Shown: positions 22,101 through 33,605, numbered from the stretch's first letter. The stretch is DNA of 64,000 nucleotides from Ceratodon purpureus (GCA_014871385.1 CM026426.1:84707715-84771714); one strand, 5' to 3'. Notes: generated by a model not told the origin, from the sequence alone. Made by a program: numbers and translations.

Positions 22101-24300
22101 GATGAATCAGATTACTCATTGGCATAGTGTACCTATCAATGGACTATAGGTGTAAATTCCTATTGAAACTAGTACTTTGATCTATATCAGCAATGTTTAT
22201 ATTGCTCAAAAACTAGATATCTGGTTTGGTTAAGCCGAAATGCTCACACTTTATATGATAATATTGAACAAACTTTGAATCATACGCGTTCATATTTCCA
22301 AAGCATGATTCAACATTCATATCAAATGGCGCCGGTGCTAACCACGTACTTATTAGTCATTAGAAATTAGACATTGATGGCACTTTGGCATCATGTTGGA
22401 CTACATATCGCATCGTCGTACCATTCTTGAGCTTATTATAGGACGTGAATAAGAAACAAAAAGGGATTGCATTTTTTTTGGTTGAAAATGATGATTTGGA
22501 CGTTATGCATTTATCATACTACATTGCATCATTATGCAGTTATATTGGTAATTTTGAGATTTGATGCACTTACAATAGGATATTTATTTATTTCTTGAAT
22601 TCGTGAATAGTAGATTAATATTGCTGACAGTTGCTAGAATTCAGGAAGCGTCGGTTCCCCATTTTTTTGCGCAAGCGCCAACCAATGGCATGCTAGATGG
22701 CATACTTTGTATACTTCTAAGTTGTGCAAGAGGCTTATTCAAAGTCCAATAGCAAAGTTGCAAAGGCCAACAGCAATGAGGAGCATCTAAAATAGACGTC
22801 CAGACAAGTTTTGGATTAATGAACACCGCGTCATCTTATTGTTAAACCACGATATTAAATAATCGAGTTCATGGTGCACATATTTGCCGTTACTGCTGCG
22901 TATTCCCATTCCAAGTTAATTGTGCAAATGTTTCATTCATTTAAAACGCATCGAAACTGCAAATATAAGCGGTGTTGATCAAGTTGTGAAATGGGTAAAC
23001 GGTATTCATTTTAGTACTAGTGTTACGTGTCTACTCCAAACTGCGACAAAACTTGACACATGGACATATAATGGCAAACCACACATGATTGAGTTCATAT
23101 TTGTTGTCCATTTATTTAATGCTTAATGGTCAAAGTCGTTCTTGCAACAATTTACGGATAGTTGTGCCAATCACATGAACCGCTCTGTCGTGATCCCTTT
23201 GTAGCCATATCGAAACACTAGTACAGAACCTGGCATTTTTCATTTACTATTTTGAGGATTATGCACGATGTTGAGTAGAGTTGGTCATACAGGACACGAA
23301 AAAGAGCACTTTTTGCGTTCTCGCATGTGAGAACTTAGAAGCGACAAGTTTAGAAATGAAAAATGACAGCTTTTGAAGAGATGGGTTTGGAAATCGGTTT
23401 AACAATGAAGTAGGGGATAAAAAAATGCCTGCATCCATTTTTTAGCATGCACGACAACCATTTGTTTTTTTAAAATTCAAAGTTCTACAAATACATTGAA
23501 GAAGTCAAGAAGTCATTCAAGGAGGGAAAAAAAGAAGTAGATCTCCTTGTGTTTGTGACTTTTCAGACAAAGTGGTGGAGGCTTTGGAAGATAAAATAAG
23601 GACTCTACAAAAAAGCTTCCAAGATGAGGAGAGGATATCCGTAGTTGTGCATCCAGAAAGAGATGACAAAATCCAACATAAAGTAATATTGGAGCGCAAC
23701 ATAGGAGAAATCCATTTTGATTTGCGTAGAGCCTAGGATAAGTACAATAAATTGGCATTGAGATGGGCCAATCTCCATTTCCAGATTCATAAAAAACATC
23801 ATGAATTTTCTATATAGACAAGCCAAAATAAGGTATCAATGGATATGATGGAGCTTCAAAGACTTCTACAGATCCCTTGAGGAGATCCCAGCATACACAA
23901 ACAAGGCCGTCAAATTGCGTTGAAAATGTACAAAATGATGGGCGGGGGCACGTTTAGGTCAACTACAAGATATCTGCAGACGAGTACGCTGCGCATAGCA
24001 AACCCTTTTGTGGAGAAACTGTCAATAGAGTACGAGCCTCTCCTACCTTTGATTTATTCATACAAGAATCATCTTCCAATATATTCTTTATATTTATGCC
24101 CTAAATAAGTTCATGATGCGTTTGAGGTGCCAAGGGAGCTGGGAATTTGAGAAGTATTTTGAAAGGATGATATATTCATGCGCGATGGAAAGCCATAGCA
24201 AATGGCTCCAACGCCACATGATTCACTGAGAAATGAGTGTCTTTAATTGTGTCCTGATTTGCAAACTTCTGCAATAATAGTTCTTGATAACTGCTACATG
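22101..24300. other. Gene-poor stretch
   Basis: Short frames only. Palindrome copies lie at 22327-22340, 22667-22680 and 24203-24216. No recognisable gene, tRNA or terminal repeat. Confidence 0.3.
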
Positions 24301-26098
24301 AAACTTAATGATAGCAACACTTGGTGCCTTGCTAATTGTCTTGTTGCAAATGAGGGGTGCACACCCCTTAGATTTGTCAAGTTTATTTTTTTTATGCAAA
24401 ATTGTTAAAGCGCCATCTCGCAGAGCAAGAGGCGCATTGTCATGCATATTATGCTGCACGGTATCTATCAATCCAAAGGCACGGCCGGTTACTACATATA
24501 ATACATGATAAAATGAATCATTCCAAGATAGCTTCACCATGCTTTGCAACCGAAAACAAAAACACCAATGGGCTGATGAAACTTCCTGTATTTGTAACGG
24601 ATATGATAGCGTAAGGTCATGGCAATGTTTGATTTGCTCATTACGCTCTTGATTTATACAAGGCTGAATCAAATCATATTGTTGGCTCCAATGCCAGACT
24701 TCTTTAAGATCTTGAGCAGCCTGAAGCATCAACTATTGGCCGCCAGTTTTACAATTCTGGAAGGAAGCCGCTTTTTAGCGCATTGCCGGGAGAGTAAAGA
24801 AACTTGCATTGAAGCTTTAGACAAATCAGGGGCATCTACAGATGCAAGTCCTCTACCGCGGTTCTTCATGTCCAACTTGACAACTGTTGGAAAGACTACA
24901 AAAGTAGGTTTGTCTTCTGCTACTAGTCTCTTCTTGTTGCAAAAGGCATTTTTGAAGAGGTTTTTGTATCGTTTCTTCTTTGCCGGTCACACACATGAAG
25001 ACATCAACACCTCTATTAAAAGGTGGAGCATGAAACTAAGAGAGAATGATTATCCTACACTACACTCTCTAATGCAGTCTTACATGAACATCGACGAGAA
25101 CTGTAGGAAGGTTATTCCCCATTTGATTGAGGAGGTTCCTGGCTTCAAGGAATTTGTTGAGCCATACATTGATAAGGATGGAGACAAACTTATTGGGCAC
25201 ACTAAAGGCCAGCAATTCAAGTTCTCCATGCGTAATGGTGAACCAATTACGCAATTAAAGATTTAGTGCACGACAACCTGTCGAAGCCTAGCAAAGGAAT
25301 AAAACTATGGAGTACTGACATGGTAGGAAAGCAAATGTTGCCCAATGGAGAGCCGTTCGCTGCCGTTCCTATTGCAATGCGAAACAAAGACAAAATTGTG
25401 AAGGGACTGGCAGGATTTATTACCTATTGGGAGTCACTAGCAGCACAAGATGAGTCGAGAAATTATCTTGCAAGGCACAGGCGCCTTATTACGTATTGGA
25501 TGACCGTAAGGAACGCGCATATGTTACTGGCTTCTACTACGTTACCGTCGCGTGAACACATGGACGGATTTTGGCCCACAACTCGAGTTCATGAGGAAGC
25601 GAGAGATATGTTCAATGGTGAGGGAGGCGTAAAGGAGGAGTTTGATGTTGACGACCACTTCATTGGGCTGGCAGGGGAAAGCCACAGCCTTCATTTTAGG
25701 TTGCCCGAGATTGTGCAGAAGGATTCATACTTCTGTTGCGCCTTGGAGAAAGTGAAGAAGAGCCTAAACATGTGTGGTTGGCACTGGTTCTTTCCAACCC
25801 AAAGCTATCATCAACAAGTGAACACTATAAACACATTTATGTCTAGTATTTCACACCTCTCAAGAAGGACCGCGAGGTGCAGGATTTATATCGTGGATGG
25901 GATATCAGTGGGAGGTGTGCATTGAGGTGGAGAGCTAACTTGACTCAGCCACCGTGTTGGGTACACGCGGACTCAATATTGACCGTTTGGAGACCTCGAG
26001 CTGGAGCTCTTAATATTGGCATCCCATCTTTGCAAATTGCAATAGCCAAGGATAATTTGGATTGGTGCTCAGAATCTAATTCGGAATCTCATGCATAA
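24300..26098 (+). pseudogene. DUF7869-type gene, broken copy
   Basis: Successive frames carry conserved pieces in the right order. HIIHDKMNHSKIASPCFATE lies at about 24490-24550, QLDNCWKDYKSRFVFCY at 24873-24923 followed by a TAG, then SLLVAKGIFEEVFVSFL. After a one-base shift comes FAGHTHEDINTSIKRWS (GHTHED at 24985-25002). The QLDN...GHTHED pair is the hallmark of DUF7869 proteins, which are repeated, transposon-like genes in several eukaryotic lineages; the acidic and His residues may form a metal centre. The C-terminal half continues in another frame at 25266-25925 and ends ALNIGIPSLQIAIAKDNLDW at 26098. At least one stop and three frame changes make it non-functional. Domain name is from memory of the motif. 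Confidence 0.6.
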
Positions 26099-26206
26099 GA
26101 TTCTACCAAGAACTGAGGACTCTTTATGAAAGGTGTTCCATTATATTAGGTACTTTTTGATGTTTCTCTAGCTTTCGATAGATTTTTTCTTGAAGGTGAG
26201 ATGACA

Positions 26207-27364
26207 TCAAGGTGTTCACCTTAATCTTACGTGGTCCTTCTATGTTATCGTCAGACTATAGTGTCGCTAATATGTTAATGTAATTACAGATTTTTTTTGT
26301 TCGAGCATAGTCCTTTTAGGTGCAGTAGTTCCTCACTTTCAGAGCGTCTTGGTTGAATTTTGTGGATTTAATAAGTGTCACAATAAACATATCGTCTGCA
26401 ATTACCTAGACGTCGTGCACTACATCTGTTAAGTGTAGATTCCTTGTTTACATCGGTTTTTAATATTTTCAATCATCTACTCAAATATTGTCATGGACAA
26501 GATTATTCTCTAAAAGAAGGGGATCAAATTTAATTCACGGTGTAGGTGAATATTAAGGTGGTCTCCTAGAAACAGCAATACGCAGCCGGTTTTTAGATAT
26601 TTGAGTCTCAGAAGTTAGCATTAAGGCGATCACCTTAATCATATTTGAGTAATGACATCGATCAATTTCTAGTGGTGAAATTTAAGAAAATTAAAGTGGC
26701 TTCTTGAATCTTGTATATGACTTGTTTATGTTTGAGTTTGAACGGATTGATAGTAGGGCAACAAATGATTTTTACGTCATTTGAGGTCCTCTATACAAGG
26801 CATGTCCATCACTAATTAAAGTTTAATGTAGCCTAGAAAAATATTCATGTGAATATTAAGTATGGAAATATCTTCACAATTTGGACATGGTGTGTTGGGG
26901 ACATAGAAGTCCATATTATCTTGAATAATGTTTTCCATTTATTTGAATGAATTTTTGATCACGAATTTTTGATGTCATGATAGGCCATTCTGATGATGAA
27001 ATGAAGTGATCTTTATATTAGTATGTGAATTAAAGGTTTTGTCGCCAAGCCATGCGCTCGAATCTGTTGGTTGGAATGAGTGTGTTCCATATAATCGGTC
27101 TAGGGTCAAAATTCATTGGACTCGTCGTGAGCGAATCTGTCGTACATCATGGCTTGGTGCTACTGAGGAGAAATTCTTAGGCAGTTAATGTTGTATAAAC
27201 CAACAGGGCCTGCCCAAAGCACCTTAGACAGAGCTTCAAGATGCAATGACAAGATGTAACAACGGTGATTGTTGCCACTACTTCAATAAAAGGCAGTAGT
27301 TATCACTACCCCTTTAATGGGGTACAATTCTTTATATCACATGCATTTAAGGTGATAACCTTAA
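26207..27364. repeat. Dispersed palindrome family TTAAGGTGATCACCTTAA
   Basis: Copies stand at 26207-26224 (two mismatches), 26553-26570 (four), 26621-26638 (one) and 27347-27364 (one). They follow directly after the DUF7869 pseudogene and none was noticed elsewhere. As with the GC-rich palindrome, the flanks of the copies are unrelated. Confidence 0.6.
27046..27115 (+). mobile_element. tRNA-derived SINE remnant
   Basis: The stretch resembles the 5' half of a tRNA-derived SINE: CAAGCCATGCGCTC, then TGTTGGTTGGAATGAG (A-box region), TTCCATATAATCGGTC and a worn B box (GGGTCAAAATTC). It aligns along its whole length with 36757-36824, where the B box is AGTTCGAACC. Both copies share GTC/TCC-CATATAAT-GGTC, which no functional tRNA would keep in this form. 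No tail or target duplication was defined. Confidence 0.5.
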
Positions 27365-27867
27365 TTGCCTAATCACAATAAGCAAGTGTGCCAACCTTGA
27401 ATACATTATATCTCTTGAACATTTTATCCTCCAATGTATAAACTAGCAAAATAAATATATGGAAGTAGTTGATATATGAAGTATATTCCTTTATTTGGTA
27501 AGATATAAATAACTTAAGCAGCTCCCACATTTATAGAATCTAATCATAATACTGAAACGTAGTTTTGACAAATTGAGTACATGATTAAAAACACTGAAAT
27601 AAAGATCTACTTGCTTATTACTCATGTCTTGAACATTCCAAAAGCGTCAGAATCTACATTATAAGCAAGTTATCAGTTGTATTTTTTAAATCTCCCAATA
27701 TAATCTTGTATTATTCTCAATACGATTTCAGTAACGTCTCAAATAATCTCTACTGTGCTCGGAGCAATTGACAAATGTATTCAAGTAGTGTTCTTGTAAT
27801 GTTTTTGGAAGTTATATTTAGTTCACAATATCTTTTTAGCATGTTTCTAATAAGGTCTGATTGAGTT

Positions 27868-28016
27868 CCCAATGTGTTCTCAATCATTTCAAAATGTGTT
27901 CCCAATGTTTTCCCAATGTGTTCCCAGTGTTTTCCCAATGTGTTCCCAGTGTTTTTCCAATGTGTTCCCATTGTGTTCTCAATGTGTTCCCAATGTGTTT
28001 ACACTAAGTTCCCAAT
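27868..28016 (+). repeat. Minisatellite with 11-bp unit CCCAATGTGTT
   Basis: About 13.5 head-to-tail copies of an 11-bp unit, consensus CCCAATGTGTT, with variants CCCAGTGTTTT and CTCAATGTGTT. Pairs of units often form a 22-bp higher-order repeat. Because 11 is not a multiple of three, all frames cycle through the same 11-residue peptide; on minus it reads GTHWKNTGNTLGKHWEHIGK. This gives an open frame by chance at 27750-27971 and not a gene. Confidence 0.85.
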
Positions 28017-28020
28017 CAAG

Positions 28021-29193
28021 TAGCCAACAATAACAATTCTAACAAGGCCCTGAACAATGACACATTGAATGTATTCTAAACATTTCAAGTCTGGCTGATA
28101 TTCCATTAATTAAGATGGACATTCCAATTTTAAGGTAATGAACAAATTGGAACATGAGAAATTTCCAAATTAATGAATAGTGTTGTATCCAAGTGCTAAA
28201 GATATATGCACCGCTTCTAAATTGCATAAAATTTTTATATTGCAACGCTCTAGGAGAGAATATAAGATCAATTTAGAGAAAAGTTTCTAATCTTCTGCAT
28301 TGCGGCCTGATACATAAATATGATGTAAACAAAAGCGAGTACATCACGATTTGGAAAGAATATTACGTGAGCCAGGTTCCAAGAACAATGTGGATTTTGT
28401 TGAGAGCTTTCAAAAACACCATCTTGTTAGTGAGCACTTCTTTGTGCTTGACATAAGTCGAGTGATACCACTTCCGCGCATACATAGAAACCCCAGGGAT
28501 GCTGCTTGTAACTCTCGGCAAGAATACGGGAAATAATGTTACACCAATTTTTAAACGTTCAACTCTCATGAGTACGTGCAAATGCAAGCTTATCTGCTTT
28601 ATGTTTGTCATATAAATAGGGCTTTTTAGGTGCTATACAACTTCTGAAACCAAGCTCACGGAGGTAGAATCAGACGGTAGTTCGAGAAACACTCACCAAG
28701 TTCTTCCAAGTTCTATCAAAGTATACCTTCTATTTAAGAGACAGCACGACATAAATCTCGAAAATCCCGCTCAGACAACTTCTTGGGTCTGTTACATCGT
28801 GATTTCAACGACTCTATGCTTCCATGGACCTTCCAACAACTCAAGATAGTGGAAACCTCAAGGATGCTGCTTTTATCTTTAAGAAGAATTCTTCATCCTC
28901 AAAACCCAACCCCTTAAAACTTCTTCATGAATAAAAATCACAGAGATATTTTTCCCTCTTACTGGTCAGGCATTTGTCCCACTTCCTTAGAACGTGGTCA
29001 GATCCTATAAAACTAGGTGACGATGAAGACCTGGACACCAGCTTTAAACCGGGTGTCCAGGTATATGAAGTGGGGACAGACTCTACACCATTTGGAACCC
29101 TATTCTTGTGAGGTCTCTCCACCTTTCTCGGAGCTCTCAAGGAATCAGAGCAATAGTTCAAGATATTTTGACTCTGCAGTTAGAAAGGAGAGG
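28021..29193. other. No recognisable gene
   Basis: Short frames only (under 85 codons). Two stretches near 28485-28530 and 28843-28885 share a GGATGCTGCTT core but no longer repeat can be followed. Confidence 0.25.
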
Positions 29194-29196
29194 TAA

Positions 29197-29552
29197 GGGC
29201 ATCAGTAGTGGGCCACTGTAAAGCTCACTGTAAACCTAAACGAATCTTTTGACTGACCTAAAATTTGAAGGTAAAATTACCATCATTAGAAGTGCAGTGA
29301 ATATTACAAGAATTATACTTCAAGAAAAAAAAATTGTGAAATTGGGATTAGGTGAAATGTCCCATTGAAAACACCACATTTTCAAAATCTAGAAGGAGTA
29401 CACCAAATCTTGCTTTAAAATGGAAAAATTGTCCCACACTCCCTCTATATTTCTGAAATTTATTGATGGTAATTTTATTATCTAATTTTAGGTTAGTCAA
29501 AAGATAGGTTTTGGTTAACAGTGAGCTTTACAGTGACCCACTACTGATGCTC
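29197..29552. mobile_element. Harbinger/Tourist-type MITE (356 bp)
   Basis: The left end GGGCATCAGTAGTGGGCCAC pairs with the inverted right end GAGCATCAGTAGTGGGTCAC, and the inverted similarity continues for about 85-90 bp to TAAAATTACCATCA. TAA stands at 29194-29196 and at 29553-29555, the 3-bp TAA duplication typical of PIF/Harbinger and Tourist elements. The interior is non-coding. Its right-hand TAA is at the same time the left-hand TAA of the complete Harbinger element that follows. Confidence 0.85.
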
Positions 29553-29955
29553 TAAGAGCAACCTCAATGCATCCTCGCCAAGTACCCACTCCAAACGGTA
29601 CTTGGCAAGGTCCCTGCACTGTTGCGGGGAGAGATGGCGAGGCCCGGCCCCAATGCGCCCGCGCCAAGGGCGGCCTATACACCGCTTCGCAGCTGATGTG
29701 GCGGGTTGCCCACTGCCAGCGTGGGCGAGGGAGGGCCACCGTGGCTGTCGACCTAGATGGGTCGGAGTCGCAGGGTGTGTGAGCACTGAGGGACACAATC
29801 GGGAAGTTTAGGGCTGCGCCCACCTTGCAGGTTTTCGAAATTTTGGAGTCATAGTGGGTGAGAGGGGAGAGCCTGGGTTTGGAAGGGTAGGGGGATTTCG
29901 AGGTGTATTTCCATTGTCCTGTTTAGGGGAGTGATTTGCAAGACTGCTGCGCAAT

Positions 29956-31269
29956 ATGGATTCCTGGGAAGATGAGATGGAGAGGAGCCTGGAGCTTAAT
30001 TTGGGGTTTGAGGAGGAGCTTGAAGAGGAGTTTGAGAATGATTTTTTCATGCAAATGCTTGACGTTGTATCTTCTGAGATTTTGGGTGAGTCTTCTGCAG
30101 CACCCAAAGTTGGTGGAAGTATTATGGGTAGAGAGTTTGTTTTCCGTGATCGTGAGCATTTCCACACCCTTCTGTACAACGATTATTTTTCTGATTCACC
30201 TACGTATGGGCCGGTTAAATTTCGTAGACGGTTTAGGATGCGGAGAGAGTTATTCCTTAGCATTGTTGATAGTGTGGTGAGATATGACCCTTGGTTTCAG
30301 CCCAAGAAGGATGCTTTAGGGCGTATGGGATTGTCCACATTGCAGAAGTGCACTGCATCTATTCGTATGCTGGCCTATGGTGTGGCAGCAGATGCTTGTG
30401 ATGAGTATTGCAGGCTTGGAGAATCCACTGCTCAGGAGTGTATGAAGAGATTCGTGATAGCCATACGAGGTGTTTATGAGGGTAGGTATTTGAGACAGCC
30501 CACTAAAGAGGATTTAGAGAAACAAATGGCTATCAATGAAGCTCGTGGCTTCCCAGGGATGTTTGGAAGCATAGACTGCATGCATTGGGTTTGGAAGAAT
30601 TGTCCAGTTACTTGGCAGGGACAATTTCAAGACAAGGACAAGAATCGCAGCATCATCCTCGAAGCCATTGCTGACCAAAGCCTATGGATTTGGCATGCAT
30701 TCTTTGGATTGCCTGGAGGCAACAACGACATCAACGTTTTAGATTGCTCTCCATTCCTCTTGAATTTCTTGTGGGGGGCCGGCCATGACATTACTTTCAA
30801 GGTTAATGGCAATGTCTACCCCCGATATTACTTGTTGGCTGATGGCATCTACCCTGGTTGGGCATGTTTTGTCCAACCAATACATGAGCCTATAGGAGAG
30901 ATGAAGGAGAATTTTGCCAAATGCCAAGAGGGGGCCCGTAAGGATGTTGAGAGGGCTTTTGAAGTCCTACAAGCACGGTGGGAGATCATCAAAAATCCTG
31001 TTAGACAATGGGATTTGGACACCATTAGCAACATCATGATTGCATGCATTATTATGCACAACATGATCATTGAAGATGAGAGGGAGTTAGAGTTAGAGCC
31101 ATTTGTTCCATGGGGAGTGCCTATGGAAAGTGCTCCACTACCATTCACATTTCAGGACTTGCAGTCTTCCACTAGAGATGTGGAGAGTATAGAGAGGCAT
31201 TTTGCATTGAGAAATGATCTCATAGATCATTTATGGCTAGTGAGAGGAAGAGGTAGAAGGGCAATTTAA
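29956..31269 (+). CDS. PIF/Harbinger (HARBI1-like) DDE transposase
   Basis: An uninterrupted frame of 437 residues, near the usual length. The N-terminal 60 residues are acidic (ELEEEFENDFF). The first conserved block is DREHFHTLLYNDYFSDSPTY, followed by FRRRFRMRRELFLSIV, typical of plant members. The catalytic triad is visible as D207 (GSIDCMHW), D296 (LLADGIYPGW) and E332 (DVERAFEVLQARW), a DD35E spacing. It cuts and joins the element ends at TAA targets, normally together with the Myb-like partner encoded convergently at 32.3-33.6 kb, which helps its nuclear import and DNA binding. The start ATG follows GCGCAAT and is the first in frame after the stop-rich leader. Nothing in the coding sequence looks broken. 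Confidence 0.92.
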   Translation: MDSWEDEMERSLELNLGFEEELEEEFENDFFMQMLDVVSSEILGESSAAPKVGGSIMGREFVFRDREHFHTLLYNDYFSDSPTYGPVKFRRRFRMRRELFLSIVDSVVRYDPWFQPKKDALGRMGLSTLQKCTASIRMLAYGVAADACDEYCRLGESTAQECMKRFVIAIRGVYEGRYLRQPTKEDLEKQMAINEARGFPGMFGSIDCMHWVWKNCPVTWQGQFQDKDKNRSIILEAIADQSLWIWHAFFGLPGGNNDINVLDCSPFLLNFLWGAGHDITFKVNGNVYPRYYLLADGIYPGWACFVQPIHEPIGEMKENFAKCQEGARKDVERAFEVLQARWEIIKNPVRQWDLDTISNIMIACIIMHNMIIEDERELELEPFVPWGVPMESAPLPFTFQDLQSSTRDVESIERHFALRNDLIDHLWLVRGRGRRAI

Positions 31270-31860
31270 ACAAAAATTTAATTATGTATTCATTGTGAGA
31301 AGAATCGGGCATTAAGGTTCAAACCTTGTCCAAAACTTCTATAAGCATACAATGGAGTATCCAACATGGGATTTTGATTTACATCTACTATACTAGGACT
31401 TGGTGCACTATACATGCCAGGGTGAGGTTGTGCATACACAGGTTGCCTAAAATCTGAATTGCCCTGACTAAGAGGAGTTCCATACTGGGGTTGGGATTCA
31501 GGGATGCATTGTGAATCGGTCCAATATCCCCCATGAGCATCATCTGCATGATCAACACAGTTGTAGTTAGTACACCGCAGCCTAGAGTACTAGACACATG
31601 CACATATGATGCTGAGGAGGAAAGAAAATCATTCGGGACTCTGCAGCGACCACCTACTAAGAGATCGAAAGAACCAAACGCAGCAATATAGAAAACAGAA
31701 CCTGCTACAAAGAGCAACGACGACGACGTGAGAAGTGACTGTTTAAAATAAAAAAAACCAATGCAGATAGCAGGGAGAAGAGACGTCGAAGCATGACTGC
31801 ATCGTATAAAAAAAAAACAGTCTTGAACCAGCGACTGAACATGACTGCATGGAGCGAATG

Positions 31861-31901
<41 letters not shown>

Positions 31902-32337
31902 ATGATTAGAGATGCCGAAGCCGGCTGCATACAAGACTAGTTAAATAGAAAACGTGAGCACGAGAGGCGACGTCGAAGCCGGCTGCAGAAGATGAAGGAA
32001 AAAAAAATGAGAGGTAGAAGCCGAATGGAGCGAGAGAAATTAAAAAAAAAAATCCAGATGCATTGCTGAGAGGTGGAAGCCGAAAGGTGCGAGAGAAAGA
32101 AAGGCAAAAAACGGGAGGCATTGCTCAGAGTGAGAAACCGAATGAAGCAAGAGAAATTAAAAAAAAAACAACAGCAAGTGCTGAAGGGTGAACGCCGACT
32201 GGACCAAAACGGTTGCATGCATTAAACCCTAGATAGCAACTGATGAGAAGAGAATGCCGAATGGAGCGAACGGTGAAAACGTCGCATAAGAAAAAAAACG
32301 GGAGAATGAGTCGAAGCCGACTTAAGGTGAATGCTGA
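31270..32337. other. Non-coding centre of the Harbinger element, with A40 run
   Basis: The stretch between the two convergent genes contains A40 at 31861-31900 and several shorter A9-A10 runs, each beside GAAGCCGAATGGAGCGAGAG-like words that recur about five times between 31915 and 32320. These make a degenerate tandem repeat of roughly 60-70 bp. The long minus-strand poly-Phe frames here come from the A-runs. Confidence 0.6.
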
Positions 32338-33605
32338 TTAAAAAAAAAAGACACACAGTAGTGCCGAAGACGAACCTAGGCCGACAGCAGGAACATGGGA
32401 AAACAACAGCATGAACTGCAAAAAAAAAACAGGAAGGGAGAGAAACGAACTTGCGGTCTCACCGAATTCGGGACCCGGCTGTGAGAATTCGCCGTGGGGG
32501 CTTGCAACGCTCGTCCGCTGTGGTGAGACTTCCGCTGGGGGCTGGTTGGTCGCAGCCTCTGGTTGAGTTTCCTCCGCAGGGGTAGTGGACTGCGAGGGCT
32601 GCTGCCGCACAGTCGCCGGAGGGGTGGCGACTGCAGTTGTCCCTGCCTGCACGCGCTGTCTCTTCGACACCTGCACCTCCGCCGCCCTGTCCCGCAGCAG
32701 CTTCTCGTGGTCGGATTTCTCTTTCTCGGCGACTCTCTTCTCTGCGTCCATGCGTCTTTTGATGACTCCAACTCCTCCTTCCTTCGCAGCCCGAAATACT
32801 CCCTCGCCTCTTCATCCAACTCGTCAATTGGCATCCGAAAGAGAGACATCGCGGCGTGGTCGGCCATGGCCTCCGCCTTCCTCAAATTCGCCGCGGCCAT
32901 TTGCTCACTCGCCCGAGCCTGAGTCTTCAGAATCGAGTCTCTTCTATTCGCCTCGTGTTGCTCGGTTTTTGCAGACTTGTTGCCTTGGGGCCGGCTTGGG
33001 CGGGCTGTGACCGGCGGGTTCGGCAGCAGCTGGACGTCCTCGTCAGAGACAGTGCCCTCGGCCTCACCGCTGCCAGTGCCCTGCGTCGCGACCACCTCTG
33101 CCGAAGCTGCTGCCGCGCCTCTCCTCATCGCCATCGATGCCGCCCCTCCGCCGCCGTCTCCTACATTCCGCCTTTGAACATGCTGCGCCGAATGCCACCA
33201 CCTGGGGACTTCCTTCAGCAGCTGCCAACAGTGAAGAAACGCAAAACCCTGCTGCTTCGGGTGGCGATCTTTGTAGTACTCATGAGCTCTCTCTAAAACA
33301 TCTTTTGCCGAAGCTCCTGACTCCTGCAAATCTGAAACTTGCTTGAATGCACCACAGAATTTAGCAACATCATGCTTAATGTGACCCCATTTTGATTCTA
33401 AAGACCTAGCAGGACGAACAGGACACTCCCTTCCCTTGTTGAGGTTGAAGTGAGTTGTGATGCGCTCCCAAAATGCGGTGTTTTTCTGCCCATTTCCACA
33501 CACGGGGTCTTGTGAAATGGCCAAAAAACTCCTACACAACACTCGCTCCTCCTCAGCTGAAAAGTTCTTCCCCTTCTTCCCCCTTCCTACCTCAAGAGAT
33601 GCCAT
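32338..33605 (-). pseudogene. Harbinger Myb/SANT-like ORF1, frameshifted near its C-terminus
   Basis: From the ATG at 33605 (MASLEVGRGKKGKNFSAEEE) the frame encodes the trihelix-like Myb/SANT domain of plant Harbinger partners: W-rich helices around FWERITTHFNLNKG, SLESKWGHIKHDVAKFCGAF and the next helix, in residues 15-110. It continues through a Gly/Ala linker to a helix (ADHAAMSLFRMPIDELDEEA). Near 32755 the frame changes: the continuation MDAEKRVAEKEKSDHEKLLR and basic cluster SKRQR lie one base out of register at 32338-32751. So the C-terminal coiled region is cut off in this copy. An ATG 54 codons upstream (33767) lies in terminal repeat sequence and is not the start. The N-terminal domain binds subterminal DNA in this family. 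Confidence 0.75.

Larger units (their letters stand above)
8461..24696. repeat. Dispersed palindrome family TGGCGCCGGCGCCA
   Basis: Copies with two or fewer mismatches stand at 8461-8474, 8709-8722, 12394-12407, 12613-12626, 12811-12824, 13124-13137, 18124-18137, 20422-20435 and 22327-22340. Copies with three stand at 13706-13719, 20241-20254, 22667-22680 and 24203-24216. One with four is at 24683-24696, and a half copy TGGCGCCA is at 19573-19580. Most differences are C-to-T or G-to-A, as expected from decay of methylated cytosines. None was found outside 8.4-24.7 kb. Flanks of different copies are not alike, so the palindrome itself is the repeated unit rather than part of a longer repeat. 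Confidence 0.7.

Noticed and set aside
24223-24732. Minus-strand ORF of 169 codons
   Set aside because: It is a shadow of the DUF7869 pseudogene, whose conserved motifs lie on the plus strand.
7386-26098. Endogenous giant-virus insertion
   Set aside because: Phage/virus-like ParB and methylase parts invited the idea, but no capsid, packaging ATPase, polymerase or late transcription factor gene is seen, and the genes have spliceosomal introns beside transposase-type genes.
27868-28016. Regular repeats considered as a CRISPR-like array
   Set aside because: Units are 11 bp, head-to-tail without spacers, in a plant nuclear genome; it is a minisatellite.
31388-32218. Minus-strand frames with poly-Phe and Ser-rich peptides
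   Set aside because: They arise from translating the A40 run and A-rich repeats between the two Harbinger genes.
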